A DNA stretch of 64,000 nt, taken from NCBI GenBank assembly GCA_046262295.1, contig JBHENC010000002.1:310001-374000 (forward strand). The letters run 5' to 3'. The DNA is from JBHENC01 sp046262295 (GTDB lineage: Bacteria; Acidobacteriota; Blastocatellia; Pyrinomonadales; Pyrinomonadaceae). Numbering within the stretch: the first letter of the stretch is position 1; each line of letters opens with the position of its first letter. Shown in pieces: positions 41,489-49,362 of this stretch. Both the position numbers and the translations under genes were made by a program. The notes below the pieces were generated by a model. It did no database searches and was not told the origin of the DNA. It saw only the letters and a program-made list of their open reading frames with translations.

Positions 41489-42601
41489 TTGAAGGTCTTA
41501 CACATACTCGATACGCTCAGTCGCGGCGGCATTGCGATGCTGGAGCTGGACGTGTGTCGCAATGCGGCGGCGAACAATCTCGATTTAACATTTGTTGCGA
41601 CGGGCGGCGGCGATCTGGAAAACGATTTCCGCGCATCAGGCGTTGAGTTTATACGCCTGCATAGGCGTTACCCGGTTGATCTGAAAATCGTCGCGGCGCT
41701 TCGCAAAATTATTCGCGCGCGAGAAATCGAGGTCGTCCACGCGCATCAGGCGGTCGAAGCTCTCCACGCCTACTTTGCGACGCGCGGCACAAACGTAAAA
41801 TGCGTGCTTAGCTTTCACGGCTGCACTTTCGATGCCCGCAACCGTCTTGCGCTCAAGTTTCTTATTCCGCGTATGGCCGCCAACGTCGCTGTGAGTCGGG
41901 GCTATTTAGCGCGGCTCGAAACAACAGAGCGGCTCGATACGAGCAGAAACTTTCGCGTCATACATAACGGCGTGGATACGAAAAGGCTGCAACGAACGAA
42001 GCGAAATCTGCGCGGCGAACTCGGCTTGAGCGATGGCGTTTTGCTGCTCGGCATGGTGGGGAATTTTTATCCGGGCGTGCGGAAAGATCAATTGACGATT
42101 TGCCGCGCGCTGCCGCGACTGTTTGCCGCTGCGCCGCACGCGCATTTTGTTTTTGTCGGCGGGCGTTCGGAAATCGCGCCGGAGTTGTACGATGATTGCG
42201 TGAACTATTGCCGCGAGCAGGGAATTGACGGGCGCGTGCATTTTATGGGCAAGCGCGCAGATGTGGCCGACGTGTTAAGCTCGCTCGACGTTTTTGTTTT
42301 TTCGTCGCTCGAAGACACGTTCGGCATCGCCGTTGTCGAAGCGATGGCGATGGGATTGCCCACCATCGCTTCGGATATTCCGCCGCTCATGGAAGTGATT
42401 GGCGACGGCGAATATGCGCTAAACTTTCGCACGCAGGATGCGGAAGATTTAGCGCGAAAGTTAACGCCGCTGCTCGCTAATTCTACGGCTCGCGCACAAC
42501 TCGGAGCGAAAGCCGAAGCATGGGCGTTGCAGCAGTTCGGCATCAACGCATATATTTCAAGACTGACAGAGTTATACGAAGAACTGACCGGCGCGGCATA
42601 A
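41489..42601 (+). CDS. Family 4 (GT-B) glycosyltransferase
   Basis: This 370-residue retaining glycosyltransferase has an N-terminal HILDTLSRGGIAMLELDVCR, then EVVHAHQAVEALHAYFATRG and the linker VIHNGVDTKRLQR. The donor-site motif is ALEDTFGIAVVEAMAMGLPTI in two parts (SLEDTFGIAVVEAMAMG), the E-x7-E signature of GT4. The start appears to be TTG at 41489; no ATG is available before the conserved first strand. It opens the second glycan locus and is preceded by a promoter and a hairpin. Confidence 0.9.
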   Translation: MKVLHILDTLSRGGIAMLELDVCRNAAANNLDLTFVATGGGDLENDFRASGVEFIRLHRRYPVDLKIVAALRKIIRAREIEVVHAHQAVEALHAYFATRGTNVKCVLSFHGCTFDARNRLALKFLIPRMAANVAVSRGYLARLETTERLDTSRNFRVIHNGVDTKRLQRTKRNLRGELGLSDGVLLLGMVGNFYPGVRKDQLTICRALPRLFAAAPHAHFVFVGGRSEIAPELYDDCVNYCREQGIDGRVHFMGKRADVADVLSSLDVFVFSSLEDTFGIAVVEAMAMGLPTIASDIPPLMEVIGDGEYALNFRTQDAEDLARKLTPLLANSTARAQLGAKAEAWALQQFGINAYISRLTELYEELTGAA

Positions 42602-42677
42602 GCAGAGCGCACAATACGCTTCGATGATTCACGTTCGCTTTAATCACTAAGCTGCGCAGTTTAACTTTCATAATCAA

Positions 42678-43886
42678 ATGCTTCAAGATTATTCCATTAT
42701 CTGTTTCGGCGCAGAGGATTGGTGGTATCACCACACGCACCAGAGCGAACATCTGATGCGGCGGTTCGCGCGCGCCGGAAACAAGGTCGTCTTCGTTAAT
42801 TCCATTTCGATGGGTTTGCCGTCGCTCGCGCATAAAGATTTGTTGCCGCGCGTCATACGCAAGATGCGCAGCTACCTTCGCTATGCGCGCGACACGGAAG
42901 AAGGCATCGCGGTCGTTTCGCCGCCGACGCTGCCGTTCTTCGGCAGCCGCACGGCGCGTTACCTGAACCGCGAATTGCTTGCAGCGCAGATCAACGCGCT
43001 GGCGAAACGCCGTAAACTTTCGCGCCCGATTCTATGGCTCGCTATTCCGACGGCGGTTGAAACCATCGGGCGTTTCGATGAATCGCTTGTCGTGTATCTG
43101 GTCGTGGACAAGTATGACGCCAACACGATGGATCACGCCACCGATCCGGCGCACATCACGCGGCTGCATGAACGCGCGCTCGAACGCGCCGACTTGATTC
43201 TTTATTCCGGGCGCAGAATGTTCGAGGAAGCGAAGCGCGGGCGCGAAAAATCTTTTTTGCTGGAGCAGGCCGTAGACTTCGATCTTTTCGCGCAGGCGGC
43301 AAACGAAGCGACGAAAATTGCTCCGGAGCTTGAAGCGATTCCGCGCCCGCGTCTGGGCTATTTCGGCGCAGTCGAACCCTGGTTGATAGATCAGGCGTTA
43401 GTCAAAAAGGCCGCCGCCGAACGCCCTGATTGGCAGTGGGTCTTTATCGGTAATCGCGCGCGCGGGATGGAGTTGGACGAGTTGAAAAATGTGCATTACA
43501 TCCCGACCGTGCCTTACCTAGAGTTGCCGCGCTATGCCGCAGGCTTCGACGTGTGCGTGCTGCCCTGGGATGTGACGAACACTTGGACGAGTTATACCGC
43601 GCCGCTCAAGGTGCGCGAATATCTGGCGACGGGCAAGCCGACCGTCATTTCGCGCCTACACGAATTTGAATCAATGCGCGATGTGTTGCCGATGGCCGCC
43701 AACCACGACGAATTCTTACGCATGGTGGAAGACGCGCTCAATGAACGCGGCGACGAAAGAAGTCGTGCCCGTCAAGCGTCGGTCGCCGCCGATACATGGG
43801 ACGCACGCGCCGAACAGGTCAGCGAGTTGATCGAAAAGAAGCTAACGGAGAAGTCAGCAGTCGGGAGTCAAGAGCCGCGAGTCTGA
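42678..43886 (+). CDS. GT-B type glycosyltransferase
   Basis: This 402-residue protein has a distinctive start, YSIICFGAEDWWYHHTHQSE, followed by HLMRRFARAGNKVVFVNSIS. Later segments are RPRLGYFGAVEPWLIDQALV, WQWVFIGNRARGMELDELKN, and APLKVREYLATGKPTVIS, the donor-binding region. Relatives are usually labelled glycosyltransferase or UDP-galactopyranose-mutase-linked transferases in EPS loci. The last residues SAVGSQEPRV are encoded within the start of the adjacent GAGTC repeat. The donor sugar is unknown. Confidence 0.8.
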   Translation: MLQDYSIICFGAEDWWYHHTHQSEHLMRRFARAGNKVVFVNSISMGLPSLAHKDLLPRVIRKMRSYLRYARDTEEGIAVVSPPTLPFFGSRTARYLNRELLAAQINALAKRRKLSRPILWLAIPTAVETIGRFDESLVVYLVVDKYDANTMDHATDPAHITRLHERALERADLILYSGRRMFEEAKRGREKSFLLEQAVDFDLFAQAANEATKIAPELEAIPRPRLGYFGAVEPWLIDQALVKKAAAERPDWQWVFIGNRARGMELDELKNVHYIPTVPYLELPRYAAGFDVCVLPWDVTNTWTSYTAPLKVREYLATGKPTVISRLHEFESMRDVLPMAANHDEFLRMVEDALNERGDERSRARQASVAADTWDARAEQVSELIEKKLTEKSAVGSQEPRV

Positions 43887-44057
43887 AGACGAAAAAGCAG
43901 AAGTAGGAAGTCGGCATAGATGCAGGCGATACGGGCGCGGGAAATATTATCAATTCGTGAAGCGCAATCCGGCACGGATATAAACGATGCAAGCATGACG
44001 GGCACTCCGCATTCTGTCTCTTGACTTCCGACTCCTGACTCCCGACTCTCGACTCTA
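43860..44057. repeat. GAGTC-type repeat pair flanking a gap (GT to asnB)
   Basis: GTCGGGAGTCAAGAG (43860-43874) begins the left half. The right half (44013-44057) holds CTCTTGACTTCCGAC (44018-44032), its inverse with one mismatch, plus further GACTC units up to the asnB ribosome-binding region. The gap carries GCAGAAGTAGGAAG, shared with the 15.1-kb element. No gene lies between. Confidence 0.75.
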
Positions 44058-44063
44058 AAAATC

Positions 44064-46016
44064 ATGTGCGGAATTGCCGGACTCATTAGCGCCTATTCAA
44101 GCGAGCGTATCGGCGCGATGCTCGCCAGCCTTGAGCATCGTGGGCGCGACGATGAAGGCGTGTGGACTGCGCCTGTCGCAGGTAATGAAACGGCGGAAGC
44201 GCACGGCATCACGCTCGGGCATCGCCGCCTCGCTATCATTGATACGAGCAGTGCGGGACATCAGCCGATGCTCTCTGCGGGCGGGCGTTATGCGCTGACT
44301 TTCAACGGCGAAATATATAACTACCGCGAACTACGGCGCGAACTCGAAGCGAAAGGGCATCGCTTTCGCACGGACACGGACACGGAAGTGTTGCTCGCGG
44401 CGTTTGCCGAATGGGGCGCAAAATGTTTGCCGCGCCTGAACGGAATGTTCGCCTTCGCGGTGTGGGATTCTCTGACGAAAACTCTAACGCTTGCCCGCGA
44501 CCGTCTCGGCATCAAGCCGCTCTACTACGCGCATCTTCAAAACGGCGACCGAGATGCTTTCGTCTTCGCTTCGGAGATCAAGGCGATTCTCGCTTCCAAT
44601 TTAGTCAGGCCGGAAATTGATACGGCGGCGCTCGATCAATACTTAACTTTTCTATGGACGCCAGACCCGCACACGGTCTTTCGCGGCATACGAAAACTCG
44701 CGCCTGCGCACGCGCTCACGTTTCAATTGGGACGAGACGTTGAAATGCGCGAATGGTGGGATGTTTCGTTCGACGAAATAGAAGAAGGGCGCAGCGAAGC
44801 ATGGTGGCAGGAGCGCGTGCTGGAGACGCTTGACCGCGTGGTGCAAATGGAGATGGTCGCGGACGTGCCGCTCGGCTCGTTTTTATCGGGCGGCGTTGAT
44901 TCCTCCGCCATCGTCGCGCTGATGAACAAACATAGCAGCGGGCGGCGCGTCTCGACTTATACTATCGGCATCGAGCAAGAGGATTTGCGCTACGACATTA
45001 TCCCGGACGATGCGGTGTGGGCGCGTCGCGTCGGCCAACTGCTCGACACGGACTATCGGGAAATAATGCTCAAGCCGGATGTCGCCAATCTTCTGCCGAA
45101 GCTCGTTTATCACATGGACGAACCTGTTGCCGATCCCGCCGTCATCACAAGTTATCTTGTCTCGCGGGCGGCGCGCGAGACGCTGACGGTGTTGTTGTCG
45201 GGCGTCGGCGGCGACGAAATCTTCGCGGGCTATCCGCGTCAATTAGCGATGCGTCTGGCGGGCGCGCTCGATCCCGTGCCGCAACTGATTCGCCGCCCGT
45301 TGATGGGTGCACTTGCGCGCGCTCTGCCCGGCGGCCTGCCCGGAAAATTTACCGCGCCGCTGCGCAACGCCAAAAAATTCGCCACGAGCGCCGCACTCGA
45401 TTTCGAGGATCGCTATCTGGGCTACGGCACATATTTTACGCGGCGTATGAAAGAGCGGCTGTATACGGAAGAGTTGCGCGAGCAGACGAGCGCGCTCGAT
45501 CCGTATGGCGAGCATCGTCGTTATTTCGCGCGCGTCAAAGACGCCGCGCCGCTCAACCGTTTGCTATACGTTGACTTGAAAACTTTTTTGCCGTGCCTCA
45601 ATCTGGCGTACACGGACAAGACTTCGATGGCCGCTAATCTGGAAGTGCGCGTGCCGTTTCTTAATCACGAGTTGGTGGAGCTGGCGGCGCGCATTCCGCC
45701 GAACTTAAAGCTGCGCGGCCTGAAACGCAAGTACATACTCAAGCGCGCCGCCGAAAAACTTTTGCCGCGTGATGTCGTGTGGAGAAAAAAGGCTGGCTTC
45801 GGTGCGCCGATACGCTCCTGGCTGCGCGGGCCTTTGCAGCCGCTCGTCGAAGATTTGCTTTCGGATGAAACAATCAAACGGCGCGGGCTTTTTCGTCCCG
45901 CAGAAGTTAGACGCATTATCGCCGCCAATCTTTCAGGCCGCGAAGATTACAATTTGCAAGTCTTTCAACTGCTCACGCTGGAGCTGTGGCAGCGCACGTT
46001 CATTGACGGAAAATAA
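44064..46016 (+). CDS. asnB: Asparagine synthase-like glutamine amidotransferase (first copy)
   Basis: This 650-residue protein has an N-terminal class II glutaminase (MCGIAGLISAY with catalytic Cys2; GHRRLAIIDTS; FNGEIYNYRELRRELEAKG) and a C-terminal ATP-pyrophosphatase synthetase domain (PLGSFLSGGVDSSAIVALMN). TVLLSGVGGDEIFAGYPRQL and KTSMAANLEVRVPFLNHELV complete the pattern. AsnB makes asparagine from aspartate and glutamine. Copies embedded in glycan loci are thought to amidate uronic acids or other acidic groups. Its location between glycosyltransferases supports that reading, which is an inference. Confidence 0.92.
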   Translation: MCGIAGLISAYSSERIGAMLASLEHRGRDDEGVWTAPVAGNETAEAHGITLGHRRLAIIDTSSAGHQPMLSAGGRYALTFNGEIYNYRELRRELEAKGHRFRTDTDTEVLLAAFAEWGAKCLPRLNGMFAFAVWDSLTKTLTLARDRLGIKPLYYAHLQNGDRDAFVFASEIKAILASNLVRPEIDTAALDQYLTFLWTPDPHTVFRGIRKLAPAHALTFQLGRDVEMREWWDVSFDEIEEGRSEAWWQERVLETLDRVVQMEMVADVPLGSFLSGGVDSSAIVALMNKHSSGRRVSTYTIGIEQEDLRYDIIPDDAVWARRVGQLLDTDYREIMLKPDVANLLPKLVYHMDEPVADPAVITSYLVSRAARETLTVLLSGVGGDEIFAGYPRQLAMRLAGALDPVPQLIRRPLMGALARALPGGLPGKFTAPLRNAKKFATSAALDFEDRYLGYGTYFTRRMKERLYTEELREQTSALDPYGEHRRYFARVKDAAPLNRLLYVDLKTFLPCLNLAYTDKTSMAANLEVRVPFLNHELVELAARIPPNLKLRGLKRKYILKRAAEKLLPRDVVWRKKAGFGAPIRSWLRGPLQPLVEDLLSDETIKRRGLFRPAEVRRIIAANLSGREDYNLQVFQLLTLELWQRTFIDGK

Positions 46017-46088
46017 GCGGCGGCGGTTGCTTTTGCCGGGCGGCGGCGGCATAAAATTACAAAGGAACAAACGGAAATTTTGACGGCG

Positions 46089-47051
46089 ATGCGGAATATT
46101 CTTGTCACGGGGGGCGCGGGCTTTATCGGTTCGCATCTGGTTGATCGTTTGCTCTCGGAAGAGACTTGGCGCGTTACGGTAGTTGACGATTTCAACGATT
46201 TTTATGCGCCCGCGACGAAGCGCGAGAACGTTCGCGCGCATCTCGAAAATCCATCTTACCGTTTGATCGAAGCAGACATCCGCGATGTCGGAAAAGTCGC
46301 GCACGCTTTCGATAATACGAAGTTCGATGTGATCGTTCATCTGGCGGCGCGTGCCGGTGTCCGCCCGTCGCTCGAAGAGCCGTTGCTGTATACGGAGACG
46401 AACGTGACGGGAACGCTCAACCTGCTGGAATTTGCGCGCGAGCGCGGCGTGCGGCAGTTCATCTTTGGTTCGTCGTCTTCCGTTTACGGCATCAACGCGA
46501 AAGTACCATTCAGCGAAGACGATCCGATACAGCAGCCAATCTCGCCATATGCCGCGACGAAAGCGGCGGGCGAACTGCTCTGCCATACCTACGCGCATCT
46601 GTACGGTTTACGCTGTGTGTGTTTGCGTTTCTTTACGGTCTACGGTGCGCGGCAACGTCCCGATCTGGCGATTCATAAATTCGCGCGCTTGATTAGCGAA
46701 GGCCGCCCTATTCCCGTTTTCGGCGACGGCACAACGCGACGCGATTACACGTTCGTCGAAGATATAATTCAAGGCGTTCGCGCGGCGATTGATTACGACG
46801 CGAGCCTTTATGAAGTGATTAACTTGGGCGAATCGCAAACAGTTGAACTCGGAGAATTGATTCGCTTGTTAGAGAAAGAGTTGGACACGCGCGCCCTGAT
46901 TGACCGCAAGCCACAACAGCCGGGCGACGTGCCACAAACTTTCGCCGACATCACCAAAGCGCGCCGCCTACTTGCGTATGATCCGCACACGAAAATAGAA
47001 GAAGGCGTCCGCCGCTTCGCCGAATGGTTCAGGAATGAAGGAAAGCTATGA
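46089..47051 (+). CDS. NAD-dependent epimerase, UDP-glucuronate 4-epimerase-like
   Basis: This 320-residue short-chain dehydrogenase/epimerase has MRNILVTGGAGFIGSHLVDR at the start and VDDFNDFYAPATKRENVRAH, a phrase typical of UDP-glucuronate 4-epimerases. FGSSSSVYGINAKVPFSEDD and YAATKAAGELLCHTYAHLYG give the Ser and YxxxK catalytic residues. RFFTVYGARQRPDLAIHKFA and GDGTTRRDYTFVEDI follow. It would supply UDP-GalA or a similar sugar. The ATG at 46089 was preferred to a TTG three codons upstream. Confidence 0.9.
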   Translation: MRNILVTGGAGFIGSHLVDRLLSEETWRVTVVDDFNDFYAPATKRENVRAHLENPSYRLIEADIRDVGKVAHAFDNTKFDVIVHLAARAGVRPSLEEPLLYTETNVTGTLNLLEFARERGVRQFIFGSSSSVYGINAKVPFSEDDPIQQPISPYAATKAAGELLCHTYAHLYGLRCVCLRFFTVYGARQRPDLAIHKFARLISEGRPIPVFGDGTTRRDYTFVEDIIQGVRAAIDYDASLYEVINLGESQTVELGELIRLLEKELDTRALIDRKPQQPGDVPQTFADITKARRLLAYDPHTKIEEGVRRFAEWFRNEGKL

Positions 47052-47150
47052 GTCTGGAGTCGAGAGTCTGGAGTCAATAGTTGAGGGTCAGCAGTCTTCA
47101 GACGCTAGTCTTTAGAGACTCCAGACTCCAGACTCCAGACTCCTGACTTC
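47050..47150. repeat. GAGTC-type palindromic repeat (epimerase to methyltransferase)
   Basis: The left arm repeats AGTCTGGAGTCGAGAGTC (47051-47075). The right arm is GACTCCAGACTCCAGACTCC (from 47117). GAGTCTGGAGTC at 47064-47075 has an exact 12-bp inverse at 47117-47128. The arms could form a long hairpin in DNA or RNA. Confidence 0.85.
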
Positions 47151-47158
47151 TTCCGCAT

Positions 47159-48160
47159 ATGAAGTTGAAACTATTGCAGTATCTTGCGTGCCCCGCGTGC
47201 GGCGGCGCGATTCAGCTTCTTTCGGCGGCGCGAAATTGCGGCGAAGAGATTTTGGACGGCGACCTCGTTTGCAAAGCTTGTGCGCGCCAGTATCCGGTGG
47301 TGCGCGGTGTTCCGCGTCTTGCCGACGCCGCGAGCATAGAGACGGGCAAGGCCGCGACCGCCGCGAATTTCGGTTGGGAGTGGCAGCATTTCGCGCAGGC
47401 GGACGAACGCTACAGTGAACAATTTTTGGGCTGGATTGCACCCGTCCAACCGGATTTCTTTCAAAACAAAATTGTGCTCGAAGGTGGTTGCGGCAAAGGG
47501 CGACATACGCAGTTGGCCGCACGCTGGGGAGCGCGCGAGATCGTCGGCGTTGATTTGAGCGCGGCGGTTGAAGTGGCCTACGCCGCGACGCGCGACATGG
47601 AGAACGCGCATATCATTCAGGCGGACATCTACAATCCGCCGCTTCGTCAGGTTTTCGATTACGCCTTTTCCGTCGGCGTGCTGCATCACTTGCCCGATCC
47701 GCGCGAAGGGTTTCTCTCGCTCGCCTCCAAAGTTAAAGCGGGCGGACATCTGTCAGCGTGGGTTTACGGCGCGGAAAACAACGAATGGATTGTGCGCTTT
47801 GTCAGCCCCGTGCGCGAAAATATTTCATCGCGCATGAATCTGCGCGCACTGTTGCATCTCTCGAAGTTGCCGACCGCCGCTTTGTATGCAGCGACGAAAC
47901 TCGTCTACGGGCCGCTCAATAAAAGTCGCGGCGGCGTGCGGTATGCGCGCCGTTTGTTCTACAATGATTATTTGCAACAGCTTGCGGGTTTCGGCTGGCG
48001 CGAGCATCACGCCATCGTCTTCGATCATCTCGTCGCGCCGACGGCCTTTTACCTGACGCGCGCAGAATTTGAAGAGTGGTGGAAAGCCCTCGGCGCGACT
48101 GATACGGTAATCGGATGGCACAATCGCAATAGCTGGCGCGGGTTCGGTCGTTTGCCGTAA
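47159..48160 (+). CDS. SAM-dependent methyltransferase with zinc-ribbon N-terminus
   Basis: This 333-residue protein starts with a Trm112-like zinc ribbon (LACPACGG and LVCKACARQYPVVRGVPRL, residues 9-58). A class I methyltransferase domain follows, with KIVLEGGCGKGRHTQLAARW (about 101-120), VGVDLSAAVEVAYA and FSVGVLHHLPDPREGFLSLA. Such proteins occur often in polysaccharide and lipid-sugar clusters and are thought to methylate small molecules or glycan ends. The C-terminal part ends in IGWHNRNSWRGFGRLP, conserved-looking. The acceptor is unknown. Confidence 0.88.
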   Translation: MKLKLLQYLACPACGGAIQLLSAARNCGEEILDGDLVCKACARQYPVVRGVPRLADAASIETGKAATAANFGWEWQHFAQADERYSEQFLGWIAPVQPDFFQNKIVLEGGCGKGRHTQLAARWGAREIVGVDLSAAVEVAYAATRDMENAHIIQADIYNPPLRQVFDYAFSVGVLHHLPDPREGFLSLASKVKAGGHLSAWVYGAENNEWIVRFVSPVRENISSRMNLRALLHLSKLPTAALYAATKLVYGPLNKSRGGVRYARRLFYNDYLQQLAGFGWREHHAIVFDHLVAPTAFYLTRAEFEEWWKALGATDTVIGWHNRNSWRGFGRLP

Positions 48161-48215
48161 GGCGGATTGATAAGCTCTGCGCGTGAATATGCGGGGGCAT
48201 GAGTAGTTGAAAAGA

Positions 48216-49292
48216 ATGAAGCACTACGACGAAGAAGAGACATTGATGAAAAGAGCGGCGGGCGGAAGAGTGGCCGGTCTCGCAGGCATCGCCGATGAAG
48301 AGATTTTAATTCAACCTGCGACGACACCCGGCGAGGTAAGCGACGCGCCGTTGATCTCCATCTTTTTGCCTGTCCTCAATGAAGAACCGAACCTTGCGCC
48401 GCTACACGTCAAGCTGGACGAAGCACTCGCCGCGATCAAGGCGAGCGCGGAGATAATCTATGTTGACGACGGCTCGACCGATGGCAGCCTCGATGTTTTG
48501 CGTGAGCTGGCGCGGCTGGATTCCCGCGTGCGCGTTGTCGCGTTACGGCGGAATTACGGGCAGACGGCGGCGATGGCGGCGGGCATTGATGCGGCGCGCG
48601 GAGAAATACTGATTCCGATGGACGCCGATCTGCAAAACGATCCGGCCGACATCCAGAGATTAATCGCCAAGCTGGACGAAGGCTACGACGTAGTGTCCGG
48701 TTGGCGACGCCATCGCAAAGACAAAATGATGACGCGCAAGCTGCCTTCGATGCTCGCCAATCGCTTGATCTCTTGGATCGGTGGCGTGCCGCTGCATGAT
48801 TACGGTTGCTCTCTGAAAGCGTACCGGCGCGATGTGCTGAAAGACGTGCGGCTCTATGGAGAGATGCACCGCTTCATTCCGATCTACGCATCGTGGGCGG
48901 GAGCGCGCGTCGCCGAGATTCCCGTCGAACATCACCCGCGCACGATGGGCAAATCCAAGTACGGTTTATCGCGCACGCTGAAGGTTGTCTTCGATTTGAT
49001 GACGATTAAATTTATGGCGTCGTATCAAACGAAACCGATCTACGTTTTCGGCACGTTCGGGATGATCGCCTTTGCCGTCTCTTTTCTCGCAGGCTTGTGG
49101 GCGATCATCAAAAAGTTCGAAGGCGTTTCGTTTATACTGACGCCGCTGCCGGTTCTCACAATCGTCATGTTTGCCGTCGGCGTGCAATTTCTTTTAATGG
49201 GATTGCTGGCTGAAATGCAGGTGCGCACCTACCACGAATCGCAGGCGAAACCGATCTACGCGGTGCGCGAGAAAATAGGGATGAAAGAGTAA
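48216..49292 (+). CDS. Family 2 glycosyltransferase, DPM1/ArnC-like, with membrane anchor
   Basis: This 358-residue enzyme has LISIFLPVLNEEPNLAPLHV, EIIYVDDGSTDGSLDVLREL and ILIPMDADLQNDPADIQRLI (the DAD metal motif). HRKDKMMTRKLPSMLANRLI and HHPRTMGKSKYGLSRTLKV follow, typical of transferases that load sugar onto undecaprenyl or dolichyl phosphate. Two C-terminal transmembrane helices (about 275-300 and 312-335) anchor it. It could provide the polyprenyl-phosphate sugar donor for GT-C enzymes such as that at 31.9-33.9 kb. ATG at 48216 preferred over TTG at 48207. Confidence 0.9.
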   Translation: MKHYDEEETLMKRAAGGRVAGLAGIADEEILIQPATTPGEVSDAPLISIFLPVLNEEPNLAPLHVKLDEALAAIKASAEIIYVDDGSTDGSLDVLRELARLDSRVRVVALRRNYGQTAAMAAGIDAARGEILIPMDADLQNDPADIQRLIAKLDEGYDVVSGWRRHRKDKMMTRKLPSMLANRLISWIGGVPLHDYGCSLKAYRRDVLKDVRLYGEMHRFIPIYASWAGARVAEIPVEHHPRTMGKSKYGLSRTLKVVFDLMTIKFMASYQTKPIYVFGTFGMIAFAVSFLAGLWAIIKKFEGVSFILTPLPVLTIVMFAVGVQFLLMGLLAEMQVRTYHESQAKPIYAVREKIGMKE

Positions 49293-49293
49293 G

Positions 49294-49358
49294 GCAGTTT
49301 TGAGTTTTCAGTTTATAGTTAAGCCGTGCCTGATTTTGCTGAAAACTGAAAACTTGAG
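49294..49358. repeat. CAGTTTT/AAAACTG short repeat with inverted half
   Basis: GTTTTCAGTT (49304-49313) and its exact inverse AACTGAAAAC (49344-49353) lie in the 70-base gap before the second asnB. The same CTGAAAAC phrase occurs in the element near 24.26 kb. Confidence 0.65.
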
Positions 49359-49362
49359 TCTT

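Noticed and set aside
41289..41492. 67-codon frame between hypE and the GT4 gene
   Set aside because: It overlaps the hypE end and spans a consensus promoter and a terminator; composition does not look coding.
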